A DNA stretch of 64,000 nucleotides from Flavobacterium sp. HSC-32F16 (GCF_024171645.1 NZ_JALKAC010000002.1:186001-250000), one strand, 5' to 3'; shown: positions 17,773 to 26,318, counted from the first letter of the stretch. Translations and numbers: made by a program. The notes: a model not told the origin generated them from the letters alone.

Positions 17773-18790
17773 AAATTGGAAAATCACATTTAATTGCAAT
17801 GATGTCTAACAACTCTTTTCCATTTTTTTGAAGAAAGTCGTAGATCTTTTGTTCTTCAGGTTCCAATTCAACAAAAAGCTGTTTTTGAATTGGCTTAAAT
17901 TTTTCTTTAATATCCCAATTCAGCATGTAAATTAAATCAGCGGCATTTGTTAATAAATTTGCTTTCTGAGTTTTAATCAGGCTATTACAGCCCTGACTGT
18001 ATTTGTCCGTCACTCTTCCCGGTACCGCAAACACATCACGATTGTATTCATTTGCCATATTTGCCGTAATAAGCGAACCGCCTCTATCTGCAGATTCAAT
18101 GACAATGGTGGCTTCAGTCATACCGGCTACAATACGATTTCGACGAACAAATTTCTCTTTATCGGGATTAGAATCACTCCAAAACTCCGTTATAAAACCT
18201 CCATTCTCTTCCATTTTTGACATGTATTTTTTGTGCGTTTTCGGATAAATCTGATTTAAACCGTGAGCCAAAACACCAATTGTCTGTAAATTATAATCTA
18301 TAGCAGCCTGATGTGCAACAATATCAACACCATAGGCAAAACCGCTGACAATAACTGGATCTAAAGGAGCCAAATCTTCAATTAATTTCCGGCAGAATTC
18401 TGTTCCGTAAGAGGTAATCTGCCGTGTGCCTACAATACTGATAATTTTCTTATTTTTTAGATTAATAGTGCCACCAGAAAAAAGTAATACAGGAGAATCA
18501 AAACAATGTTTTAAACGATCAGGATAGTTTTCATCCTGAAAATAGGAAACCTCTATCTTGTTCTTTTTAATAAACTCAAGTTCTTGATTGGCTTTCTCAA
18601 AAATACTTTTGTCTTTCAAATTTTTTAATAAAACTGTACCAACTCCATCTATAGCAGCAATTTGGTTTACATTAGTTTTAAAAACAGCCTCTGCCTTTCC
18701 GCAATTTGTAAGCAGTTTTTTTGCCATAATATCTCCAACTCCGTCCACTTTAAGTAAGGCTAATAAATAAAATAATTCCTGATCTGACAT
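17690..18790 (-). CDS. dprA: DNA processing protein DprA
   Basis: The 366-residue protein has an N-terminal helix-hairpin-helix part (about 1-70: LLKVDGVGDIMAKKLL, IAAIDGVGTVLLKNL). The Rossmann-like DprA core is at about 80-285, with SIVGTRQITSYG, VSGFAYGVDIVAHQAA, and GGFITEFW and RIVAGMTEATIVIESADRGG as the nucleic-acid-binding signature. A C-terminal winged helix lies at 295-366. It binds incoming single-stranded DNA and loads RecA during natural transformation. Its presence alone does not prove competence. The tail-to-tail overlap with the small ORF at 17551 is unusual. Confidence 0.95.
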   Translation of the reverse strand: MSDQELFYLLALLKVDGVGDIMAKKLLTNCGKAEAVFKTNVNQIAAIDGVGTVLLKNLKDKSIFEKANQELEFIKKNKIEVSYFQDENYPDRLKHCFDSPVLLFSGGTINLKNKKIISIVGTRQITSYGTEFCRKLIEDLAPLDPVIVSGFAYGVDIVAHQAAIDYNLQTIGVLAHGLNQIYPKTHKKYMSKMEENGGFITEFWSDSNPDKEKFVRRNRIVAGMTEATIVIESADRGGSLITANMANEYNRDVFAVPGRVTDKYSQGCNSLIKTQKANLLTNAADLIYMLNWDIKEKFKPIQKQLFVELEPEEQKIYDFLQKNGKELLDIIAIKCDFPIFKMSALLLNMELKGLIRPLPGKLFESI

Positions 18791-18994
18791 CTTGATAAAA
18801 TATTATGTAAAATAGAGTTTTAAACTTAATTAAAATAAGTCTGCAAATATGCTAAAAACAAAGTAATTTCTTAATAAAAAAAGGTATTTATAATAAATAA
18901 ATTTTATACGTACTAATAACCTAAATGTTAAAATACTGAAAATTAATTGTCTATAAAAATATCAGAATTGTTAATAAAAATTGTGAATAAAATT

Positions 18995-19023
18995 TTGATA
19001 ACTATATTCATTACCTAACTTTG
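18995..19023 (+). promoter_or_regulatory. Promoter of the HU/SPOR gene with almost no leader
   Basis: TTG (18995-18997), an 18-nt spacer and TAACTTTG (19016-19023). The ATG at 19029 is 5 nt beyond the -7 box, the same arrangement as at holB. Confidence 0.6.
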
Positions 19024-19028
19024 TTACC

Positions 19029-19985
19029 ATGAAAATCGAAACTTACATCGCGCAGTTATTGTATCGTTATCAGTGTGTAACGGTTCCTGGATTTGGAGCA
19101 TTTTTAACCGAAATTCAATCGGCTCAGCTGAATGAAAGCACAAATTCGTTTTTTCCACCTAAAAAAACAGTCTTTTTCAACAGCCGTTTAAAAAACAATG
19201 ACGGACTGCTGGCCAATCATATCGCTCAGGCAGAAAATATATCTTATGGAGCAGCTGTAAATGGTATAGCTTATGAAGTTCAAAATTGGAAACAAACTCT
19301 TGAAGATAATGTTGTTATAAGTCTAAAAAACATTGGAGATCTGCGTCTTAATTCTGAGAGCAATATCATATTTACACCCAATGAGCAAATAAACTATTTG
19401 GCAGCTTCTTTTGGATTAAGCCCATTTGTTTCTCCGTTGGTTAAAAAAGAAATATTCGAGAAAAAAATAGAACAAATAGAAAAAGAGCCGGTTTCTATAT
19501 ATGAAAATGAAGAAGTTAAATCGTCAAGATCATACTTAAGATATGCGGCAATTTTCGTTCTTGGACTTGGAATAACCGGAAGCATTGGATATCCATTGTA
19601 TCAAAATCAAATTACGGCACAAACACTTGTTGTTGAAGGAAATGTTCAGAAAAAAGTTCAGAATAAAATTCAGGAAGCAACATTTGTTATTCAAAACCCT
19701 ATACCAGCAGTAACTTTAGTAGATTCAGCAAAAGTTGAAACTACAGAAAAATTAATGCCCTATCACATTATGGCTGGTGCTTTTAGAAGTGAAGCTAATG
19801 CCAGAAAAGCGTACAACCAATTAATCAAAGACGGTTACAGTGCAAGAATGCTTGGCGAAAACAAGCATGGATTATTTCCGGTTTTGTATGGAAGTTATGC
19901 TTCAATGGCCGAAGCTGAAAAAGCTCAAAAAGAAATTCAAAAAGGCGAAAATCCAGATGCCTGGATTCTAGTTGAAAATCTATAA
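19029..19985 (+). CDS. HU-CCDC81-like and SPOR domain membrane protein
   Basis: The 318-residue protein has an N-terminal pair of HU-like folds (about 1-135). MKIETYIAQLLYRYQCVTVP and GFGAFLTEIQSAQLN match the CCDC81-type prokaryotic HU domains of Bacteroidota. A single membrane segment at about 172-192 (YAAIFVLGLGITGSIGY) and a C-terminal SPOR domain (240-318: YHIMAGAFRSEANARKAYNQ) follow. SPOR domains bind denuded septal peptidoglycan. A cytoplasmic HU-like part joined across the membrane to a SPOR part suggests a link between nucleoid or cytoplasmic partners and the division septum (inference). It is monocistronic, bounded by a promoter and a terminator. Confidence 0.85.
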   Translation: MKIETYIAQLLYRYQCVTVPGFGAFLTEIQSAQLNESTNSFFPPKKTVFFNSRLKNNDGLLANHIAQAENISYGAAVNGIAYEVQNWKQTLEDNVVISLKNIGDLRLNSESNIIFTPNEQINYLAASFGLSPFVSPLVKKEIFEKKIEQIEKEPVSIYENEEVKSSRSYLRYAAIFVLGLGITGSIGYPLYQNQITAQTLVVEGNVQKKVQNKIQEATFVIQNPIPAVTLVDSAKVETTEKLMPYHIMAGAFRSEANARKAYNQLIKDGYSARMLGENKHGLFPVLYGSYASMAEAEKAQKEIQKGENPDAWILVENL

Positions 19986-19991
19986 AATCTT

Positions 19992-20025
19992 AAAATCCTA
20001 TTCTAAACGAATAGGATTTTTTTTT
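19992..20025 (+). terminator. Terminator of the HU/SPOR gene
   Basis: Stem AAAATCCTATTC/GAATAGGATTTT, 5-nt loop, T-run. The same stem core recurs at 20571. Confidence 0.9.
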
Positions 20026-20112
20026 GTTTTATTCTGTTGTTTTAAAAATTTTATCGGGTCTTTTTTACCAATTTCATCTTCTAATTTAGTTTAGTAATTA
20101 AACTTTTAAAAG

Positions 20113-20559
20113 ATGAAAACAACTTTAAAAACAGCAGCAATAGCATTTTTTATAATGAACTCGCAGTACTTTTTTGCCCAGCAGATAAATACTGAACAAA
20201 GTGCTCAGGAAATTGAATTAAAAAATTATCAAAATGATCTGAAAAGAATTACGGCAGATAATCATAAAAGTCTTGACAATAAAATTTCAGATTTGAAAAA
20301 ACAGCTGAAAGATTTCGAAACAAAAAAGAAAAATCTATCCAGATCTGAAGATAATTTAAACACAACTGCAGATAAAATAAGTAAATTAGAACTGGTTAAC
20401 AAAAAAATTGAAAATAAAATAACCACCTCTATAACCTCTGATGAAGAAATTCAAAAACTAAGGATTAAAATAAAAGAAAACGAGGTGAACATTCAAAAAC
20501 TTAAATTAACGCAAATAACGCAGCAAAAAGAGCTTGAAAAGGCTATTTCAATTCTTTGA
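20113..20559 (+). CDS. Secreted coiled-coil protein of unknown function
   Basis: The 148-residue protein has an N-terminal signal peptide (about 1-23, ending YFFAQ). The rest is a Lys/Glu/Asn-rich coiled coil (30-148) without cysteines or a globular domain. It may be a periplasmic structural or chaperone-like helix. It stands between two terminators with the same stem core (AATCCTATTC), so it is an independent unit. No named family is recognised. Confidence 0.6.
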   Translation: MKTTLKTAAIAFFIMNSQYFFAQQINTEQSAQEIELKNYQNDLKRITADNHKSLDNKISDLKKQLKDFETKKKNLSRSEDNLNTTADKISKLELVNKKIENKITTSITSDEEIQKLRIKIKENEVNIQKLKLTQITQQKELEKAISIL

Positions 20560-20570
20560 CGCAAACAAAT

Positions 20571-20599
20571 AATCCTATTCGGTATGAATAGGATTTTTT
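20571..20599. terminator. Bidirectional terminator between convergent genes
   Basis: Stem AATCCTATTC/GAATAGGATT with a 5-nt loop and a T-run. It lies between the coiled-coil gene and the minus-strand hypothetical gene. Confidence 0.85.
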
Positions 20600-20604
20600 A
20601 TTGC

Positions 20605-21363
20605 TTAGCGTGGAACAATTTTGGCATTCTGAGAAAGAATCTCTTTGTTGTTCTCGTAAATTGTTAAAGTTGCCGGCGGAGAATCTGAAGTGCCCAAAAC
20701 AATGATATAGCATTCGTAAAGATAGGCACCGCTTTTAAAATCAAATTTGCTGTTTCCTCCGCTTCCTTCTGCACTCCATTTTCCGTTAGAAATAATCAAA
20801 TCCGGTTTTTCACTCATTGTTTTTTTAACTGACCAGGAAGCATATCTGTACTTCTCATTCCCTAAATCATCAATTCGGATTCGAAATTTAGCAGTTTCCA
20901 AAACATACAAAGGCTTCTTAAAATTAGCAATGCTGGAATGCAGGTTCTTTTTTTGAGAAGCAATCAGTTTCTCTTTTAGTTCTTTTTCATATTTTGACTG
21001 ATAGTTTATCGTTCTCAATTTTCCATCTGTATCCATCCAGATTGTTCCGTTATTTAGCATAATGCCTCGCCATCCAACTTCTGACCAATCTTTATCGACT
21101 TTTGACGATATAATTTCTTTCTTCAAACCTGCATCAAAAACTTCAGAATATCGCTTAATAAACTCTGTTTTGTTTTTGATTGAAGGGATAGGATTTTCCC
21201 TTTTTAACGGATATGAAATGATCTTTGCAATTTCTTCTTTCTTATCCCCTTTTACGTTATCAATAAAAGTTTGAATAAATTTTTGATATTCTTTTTTAAG
21301 TTCCTGTGCCGAGACATTTGTGACAGAAAAAATAATTAATGTGATGTATATGAGCTTTTTCAT
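20605..21363 (-). CDS. Periplasmic hypothetical protein
   Basis: The 252-residue protein has a signal peptide (1-20, ending VSAQE). Residues 25-125 (YQKFIQTFIDNVKGDKKEEI, IISYPLKR, FIKRYSEVFD, GRGIMLNNGTIWMD-like) have the look of an NTF2/SnoaL-type periplasmic fold. The C-terminal 90 residues form a separate beta domain (ILGTSDSPPATLTIYE). No catalytic motif is recognised. It stands alone, convergent with the coiled-coil gene. Confidence 0.6.
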   Translation of the reverse strand: MKKLIYITLIIFSVTNVSAQELKKEYQKFIQTFIDNVKGDKKEEIAKIISYPLKRENPIPSIKNKTEFIKRYSEVFDAGLKKEIISSKVDKDWSEVGWRGIMLNNGTIWMDTDGKLRTINYQSKYEKELKEKLIASQKKNLHSSIANFKKPLYVLETAKFRIRIDDLGNEKYRYASWSVKKTMSEKPDLIISNGKWSAEGSGGNSKFDFKSGAYLYECYIIVLGTSDSPPATLTIYENNKEILSQNAKIVPR

Positions 21364-21452
21364 GATTTCTATTTTACATAATGTTTTTATAATTGATTCT
21401 AAAATTTAGAATATAAACCCAAGTTACAAAATCTTATGCCAAGCCGGGAGGA

Positions 21453-21556
21453 AAATTCCAAATCTAAATTCCAAATCTAAATTCCAAATCTAAATTCCAA
21501 ATCTAAATTCCAAATCTAAATTCCAAATCTAAATTCCAAATCTAAATTCCACATCT
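21453..21556. repeat. Eight tandem 13-bp repeats AAATTCCAAATCT
   Basis: Seven perfect copies and one variant (AAATTCCACATCT at 21544) stand head to tail just after the Pif1-like gene and upstream of the hypothetical gene at 21363. Perfect identity suggests slippage-prone, variable copy number. Related AAATTCC strings are common in flavobacterial intergenic DNA. Confidence 0.95.
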
Positions 21557-21574
21557 TAATTCCAAAATATAAAA

Positions 21575-23875
21575 TCAGTTAATGCTGGCTTTAAACATCT
21601 TAAGTTCATCCCAGGTAAATTCTTCACCGTATTTTTCTTTTAGCGGACTCAAAGATTCTTCCTGATAAAACTGAAATGCTTCACGTAAAGCAAGGATTTT
21701 ATCATACGGAAGTACATCCGAAATATCCACTTTCTTTGCCTGTATTAGTTTTACCAAATGAGATTCGACAGTTTGTACTGTGAGCTTTCTAATGCGCGAA
21801 ATATCTTCAATTGAATTTTTTGCCAGCCAAAGTTCATATGTTTCTTCCACTGTGGTCTTTTTTGACCCTTTTTCGGCTGTTTTGTCAACTTTTTTGGCAG
21901 AATAACGTATAACAGGCTCGTCGACTTGAAACATGTCTGTATTTGCCATTTTATAGTCTTCTTTGATTTTAGAAATTTTGTCTGTTTTATAATTTTTGAT
22001 TGCTGGAGATGTCAAACTTTCTTTACTGATTGTTTCACGGGAAACCACAATATCAACCAGAAGTTTGGCTTTCATCAAACGTAAAACCGCTTTAGTCTGC
22101 AAATCGTCAAGCAATGCTAATTCCTCGTAAAACTCTTTTACTTTTTTAAATTTCTGAATTTCAGCCATTTTACTCAAAATATCAGAAACCAATTTATCCA
22201 TTGGTTTAAAAAAGTAATCATAAGCCGCTACTACCCTTTCCTGCACAAACTTTAAATCAACCGTTTCTTTACTGAAAATTTTATTGAGCTGCTGAATAAA
22301 TTTCTGCGAAGGATCTGCCAATGCTTCGATTGTATCCATACGTTTATGCGCCCAGGCTGAATGTTTTGATTTTTCTGAAGCGACGGCATTTTCGTTGTAA
22401 CTAAAACGATGATTTCTCCATTCCTGAGCTAAATCTGTCCAGTTAAAACTGTTTATCAAATAGTTATGAATAAAATTTTTGGTTTCAAAATGAAGTGAAT
22501 TTTTTAAATCGTTTTCTGTCGCTTTATTCAAAGCATAATCCATTACGTCCTGATCGTTCGACAAACCATTCATTTGCATCTTAGAAAGCAAAATAAGCCC
22601 GTTTAAGGAAGTTAAACGCGAAAGTGCAACATACGCTTGTCCGGGCAGAAAAACTTGCGATACATCGAGCGCAGCTTTCTCAAAAGTTAAACCCTGACTT
22701 TTATGAACCGTAATGGCCCATGCCAATTTGATTGGATAATGGGCAAAAGTGCCTAAAACTTCTTCTTCAATTTCTTTGGTCAATTCGTTGACTTTGTAAC
22801 GAATATTTTTCCATTCGTATTTTTCAACTTCGATAGTTTTGTTTTCTTCAGGAAAATGAACAAAGATTTCTTCTGCCGAAAGCGATTTTATAACACCCAT
22901 TTTTCCGTTAAAATATCGTTTTTCAAAAGACGCATCATTCTTAACAAACATTACCTGAGCACCGACTTTTAATTTTAAATTTTCTTCTACAGGAAAAATT
23001 TTCTCCGGAAAATCACCCACTACAAATGGCTGATAGGCAAATTCGTTTCCTGCTAAATCATTAATAGCCTGCTCATTTATAGCATCGGCTTTTGCGTTGT
23101 GTGTGGTTAAAGTGATATAACCCGGATTATTCTTTAAGTCGAAATCCGGCTGTACATATTGGTTTAAAACCTCAATATCTTCCGTGGTAATTTGATTGTT
23201 TCGCAGATTGTTTAAAACTGAAATAAAAACATCATCGCTCTGACGATAAATCTTTGATAGTTCGATATACAAAGGCGGATTTTGTTGAATTACATGCGAA
23301 TGAAAAAAGAATTTCCCTTTGTAATAATTTCTCAAAGTCCTCCATTCTTCATCCCTAATTACCGGCGGTAACTGCAATAAATCGCCAATAAAAAGCACCT
23401 GAACACCGCCAAAAGCACGGGTATTTCTTCGAACTGTCTGCATCATAAAGTCAATTGCATCCAGTAAATCAGCGCGAAGCATACTGACTTCATCAATGAT
23501 CAGTAATTCCATATTTCGAATCACATTTCGCTTTACATTGTTCATTTTGAAATGTCGGCGAAGCGATTCTTTATTTTCGAATTTTACGGTTTCTGTAAAC
23601 TGCGAACTTTCCTCATACGAAGGAATAAATGCCGAAAATGGCAGCTGAAACATGGAATGAATCGTTACGCCGCCTGCATTTAACGCTGCAATTCCGGTTG
23701 GGGCAACAACTACTGTGTTTTTGTGTGTTGTTGCTATAATTTCACGTAATAAAGTCGTTTTTCCTGTACCGGCTTTACCCGTCAGGAAGATCGATTTTTG
23801 TGTTTGATTTATGAATTGTAAAGTGTAAGCTGCGGCTTCTGAAACATTTTGCATTAGGCTGGAATTAAACGTCAA
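21575..23875 (-). CDS. Pif1/RecD2-like superfamily 1 helicase with C-terminal HTH domain
   Basis: The 766-residue protein has Walker A GKAGTGKTTLL at about 32-42 and Walker B IDEVSMLRADLLD at about 125. Motif III is LFIGDLLQLPPV, and C-terminal helicase motifs include KLAWAITVHKSQGLTFEKA and GQAYVALSRLTSLNGL at about 385-430. Residues 680-766 form a helix-turn-helix-like tail (ETYELWLAKNSIEDISRIRK) of the HTH_40 kind found at the end of such helicases. It unwinds DNA 5'-3', with likely roles in replication and recombination. The start may be at 23875 or at the second Met at 23854. It is followed by the 13-bp repeat array. Confidence 0.88.
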   Translation of the reverse strand: MTFNSSLMQNVSEAAAYTLQFINQTQKSIFLTGKAGTGKTTLLREIIATTHKNTVVVAPTGIAALNAGGVTIHSMFQLPFSAFIPSYEESSQFTETVKFENKESLRRHFKMNNVKRNVIRNMELLIIDEVSMLRADLLDAIDFMMQTVRRNTRAFGGVQVLFIGDLLQLPPVIRDEEWRTLRNYYKGKFFFHSHVIQQNPPLYIELSKIYRQSDDVFISVLNNLRNNQITTEDIEVLNQYVQPDFDLKNNPGYITLTTHNAKADAINEQAINDLAGNEFAYQPFVVGDFPEKIFPVEENLKLKVGAQVMFVKNDASFEKRYFNGKMGVIKSLSAEEIFVHFPEENKTIEVEKYEWKNIRYKVNELTKEIEEEVLGTFAHYPIKLAWAITVHKSQGLTFEKAALDVSQVFLPGQAYVALSRLTSLNGLILLSKMQMNGLSNDQDVMDYALNKATENDLKNSLHFETKNFIHNYLINSFNWTDLAQEWRNHRFSYNENAVASEKSKHSAWAHKRMDTIEALADPSQKFIQQLNKIFSKETVDLKFVQERVVAAYDYFFKPMDKLVSDILSKMAEIQKFKKVKEFYEELALLDDLQTKAVLRLMKAKLLVDIVVSRETISKESLTSPAIKNYKTDKISKIKEDYKMANTDMFQVDEPVIRYSAKKVDKTAEKGSKKTTVEETYELWLAKNSIEDISRIRKLTVQTVESHLVKLIQAKKVDISDVLPYDKILALREAFQFYQEESLSPLKEKYGEEFTWDELKMFKASIN

Positions 23876-23900
23876 AAATATCGCATTTTTATAAAAGAAA

Positions 23901-23933
23901 AAAACCTAAATCCAATGTGGATTTAGGTTTTTC
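23901..23933 (-). terminator. Terminator of the OmpH-like gene
   Basis: Stem AAAACCTAAATCC/GGATTTAGGTTTT with a 5-nt loop and T-run on the minus strand, between the OmpH-like stop and the helicase start. Confidence 0.85.
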
Positions 23934-23961
23934 AATTTTAGTTTAGTTAGTTTGGCAGTTT

Positions 23962-24540
23962 TTATTTTTTAGCTTCTTCCGCTTTTACAGGAGCTTTTTC
24001 TTCTGCTTTTGGAGATGCTTTGTATTTGTCATTCAAAGCTTTAGTTACTTCTTTTGTAATATCATACTTTTCTTCAGCATACAAAACAGTAGCTGCATCG
24101 CCAGTACCGTAGATATAAGAATAACCGTTTTTCTTACCGTATTCTTTGATGAATTTTTTAACTCCGCTTACCAAAGAATCCATTTCTACACCACTTTCTT
24201 GCTGTAATTGCTGCGATAATGCTTGTTGAGCATATCCTAATTGCTGCTCTCTTTTTTGTAATTCTGCACCTCTTTGTTGTGCCCATTGCTGGCCATTTGC
24301 CTGTGCCTGACTTTGAAAATTAGCAGCGTCTTGTTTAAAACGAGTAATTTCAGCTTGCAGCTGTCTTCCTTTTTCTTCTGCCTGAGCTTTGTATTTAGCC
24401 TCAAGGTCTTTTGCTTCAGTGTACTCTTTCATCAAAACTGAAGTATCTATGTAAGCTGTTTTTACTTCCTTAACTTCTGTTGCCTTATTACACGAAACAA
24501 CTAAAATTGAAAGTGCGATAATTACTAATGCTTTTTTCAT
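23962..24540 (-). CDS. OmpH/Skp-family lipoprotein
   Basis: The 192-residue protein has a lipoprotein signal (MKKALVIIALSILVVSCNKA, Cys17). A Skp-like segment follows: TAYIDTSVLMKEYTEAKDLE at about 30, a long Gln-rich coiled coil at 45-125, and SYIYGTGDAATVLYAEEKYDITKEV near 150, matching the OmpH C-terminal strand. Skp-type chaperones guide outer-membrane proteins through the periplasm; a lipid anchor is a variation that would keep it at a membrane. The C-terminal tail is Lys/Glu/Ala-rich. It has its own promoter and terminator. Confidence 0.88.
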   Translation of the reverse strand: MKKALVIIALSILVVSCNKATEVKEVKTAYIDTSVLMKEYTEAKDLEAKYKAQAEEKGRQLQAEITRFKQDAANFQSQAQANGQQWAQQRGAELQKREQQLGYAQQALSQQLQQESGVEMDSLVSGVKKFIKEYGKKNGYSYIYGTGDAATVLYAEEKYDITKEVTKALNDKYKASPKAEEKAPVKAEEAKK

Positions 24541-24574
24541 TTTCTAAATTTCTATTTTTTTATTGTATGAAAGA

Positions 24575-24603
24575 CAAAAATATAAAAAAATAAATAGCAT
24601 CAA
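24575..24603 (-). promoter_or_regulatory. Promoter of the OmpH-like gene
   Basis: On the minus strand TTG (24603-24601), an 18-nt spacer, TATTTTTG (24582-24575). The ATG is 34 nt downstream. Confidence 0.65.
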
Positions 24604-24639
24604 CATAAAGTTTAAAAAATGCTCTAATTTTATGATATT

Positions 24640-24812
24640 GGTTTTGTTTATGGTCTAAATTACTACTATAAAATATCACTATTGAAAGTGGCTTTTACAG
24701 CTTTTGTTAGAGCCATTTTCTCTAAAAAGTCAATACAAATCCTCATTTCACCTGAGAAAATGCCTTAAATGCGCTTATTTTACGTTTTAGTGGTTTTTTA
24801 TTGCTTAAATCT
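24640..24812. repeat. Structured element, copy A (decayed methyltransferase 3' end plus hairpin region)
   Basis: It aligns over about 170 bp with 25077-25245. A 9-bp stem CATTTTCTC (24714-24722) / GAGAAAATG (24754-24762) encloses a 31-nt loop. Beyond it lie a block shared with copy B (CCTTAAATGCGCTTATTTT) and a stretch similar to the last codons of the methyltransferase gene, with a stop in frame. Confidence 0.7.
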
Positions 24813-25076
24813 GCGCTGAAAACTTTTTTGAAATTTTAGTTTCAAATTTTATCTAAAAAAGTGGTTTAAGCACAATGATCTATCTTCATTTTAAAAACAG
24901 CCATTTTTCATAAAAAAATATTTTTCTTTTGAACAGTTTTTAAATTTTCATTTTTCGAGATTCGAAAAACCAAAATGTAAAAAATTAAAATCCTGAAATT
25001 TTTATTCGGAAAGATTCAAAATTTGAAATAAAAAAAATCAATAAAAAAATTGAAAAAAAGCCCAAATTTAAAGGCA

Positions 25077-25245
25077 TTGATTTTATTTATGGATGAAAAA
25101 AAAGCTATAAAAGAACACTATTAAAAGTGGCTTTCATAGCTTTTATTACAGCTGTTTTCTTAAAAAAGATAACACAAACCCTCATCTTACCCAAGAAAAC
25201 ACCTTAAATGCGCTTATTTTGCGTTTTAGCTGTTTTTTAGCACGT
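25077..25245. repeat. Structured element, copy B, overlapping the methyltransferase 3' end
   Basis: The stem TGTTTTCTT (25153-25161) / AAGAAAACA (25193-25201) has a 31-nt loop, as in copy A. Relative to copy A it differs at stem pairs 1, 2 and 9, and at each one both sides changed to keep pairing. The hairpin CACT-N6-AGTG just before it is also kept. Confidence 0.7.
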
Positions 25246-26074
25246 AAATGTGAGATGAATACTCCTTTGTGCTTGATGCTTTTAAATTTGATCTTAAACC
25301 AATAAAAAATGCACGGATAAAATTCATTTTTCCGGTTTTGTATTTTTCAGAAAGAAGACTCACATAAAATGAATCAAATTTCATTGGAAGCACTTTTTCT
25401 AATTTCATGTCTACTTTTTCGAAAAGTGATTTTATTGCTTTTTTCGAAAAATGCCAAAAATGAATTGGCACATCAAAAGCTGCCCAAAATTCACCGTAAT
25501 GTTTTGCATCGAAAGATTTGAAATTTGGAACCGCAATAATTAATGTTCCAGTTGGTTTTAATAAACGCTTCAACTCCTGAATTTGAAATTCCAAATTTGG
25601 AACGTGTTCTAAAACGTGCCACATTGTAATTACGTCAAAAGAATTATTTTCGAGTTCGCTGATTTCTTCAACAAATGAAATTCCTTTTTGCTTGGCAATA
25701 TTTTTTGCCCGTTCGCTTGGTTCAACTCCAATGACATTCCAGCCGTCGTTTTTTGCCGTTAATAAAAAATCACCCGTTCCGGCACCAATATCTAAAATTT
25801 TTCCTTTTTGGGATTGTTCCGAATTAATCAAATTCAGTTTGTTTTTTAAAGCTATACTTTTTACAAAATGATAGGCTTTTTCAAAAACAGAACGTTTGTT
25901 ATCTGTGTGCGAAATATAATCTTCGCTTTCATAATATCTTCCTAAATTTTCTAAATCTGGCTGCGGAGAAGTAATAAGCATATCCAGATTTTCATCATAG
26001 TACAGATCGAAAATTTCTTTCGAAACAGAATGGTCTTTTACAGTAAGAAAATGTTTTTTGTTTAAAACGTCCAT
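25226..26074 (-). CDS. Class I SAM-dependent methyltransferase
   Basis: The 282-residue protein has a Methyltransf_23-type Rossmann core at about 95-200. Motif I is ILDIGAGTGDFLL, motif II is GVEPSERAKNIAKQKG, and DVITMWHVLEHVPNLEFQIQ is the 'HVLEH' signature; LKPTGTLIIAVPNF is the strand 5 region. The N-terminal 40 residues (DHSVSKEIFDLYYDENLDML) resemble a small Cys-less zinc-ribbon-like lead found in glycan or lipid methyltransferases. The substrate is unknown. It is monocistronic. Its stop lies inside repeat copy B, and a decayed copy of its last codons is found at 24800-24830. Confidence 0.85.
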   Translation of the reverse strand: MDVLNKKHFLTVKDHSVSKEIFDLYYDENLDMLITSPQPDLENLGRYYESEDYISHTDNKRSVFEKAYHFVKSIALKNKLNLINSEQSQKGKILDIGAGTGDFLLTAKNDGWNVIGVEPSERAKNIAKQKGISFVEEISELENNSFDVITMWHVLEHVPNLEFQIQELKRLLKPTGTLIIAVPNFKSFDAKHYGEFWAAFDVPIHFWHFSKKAIKSLFEKVDMKLEKVLPMKFDSFYVSLLSEKYKTGKMNFIRAFFIGLRSNLKASSTKEYSSHIYVLKNS

Positions 26075-26318
26075 TTTTAAATTCTTGGTATTTTTGGTTT
26101 AATTCATGAGAAATGCTAAAAATGAAAAATCACTTTTAGCATCATTTTTTATTTCTATTTATTTGTTCAATTTATTTTAACTGCAGAAATTTTTCATTTT
26201 CGATTTTTGTATTTTCATAAACACTAAAACCATTTTGATATAAAACAATAAAGAAGATTTACACCCTTCTCATTTTACATTATATCATTTTCATAATCGA
26301 TAATCCAGCCATTCAAAT

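Larger units (their letters stand above)
24541..25225. other. 685-bp gene-free region with duplicated structured element
   Basis: It holds the OmpH-like promoter (24575-24603), two copies of a ~170-bp element (24640-24812 and 25077-25245) and a very AT-rich spacer with an 8-bp hairpin TTTTTCGA-GAT-TCGAAAAA at 24951-24969. No complete ORF is present. Confidence 0.7.
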
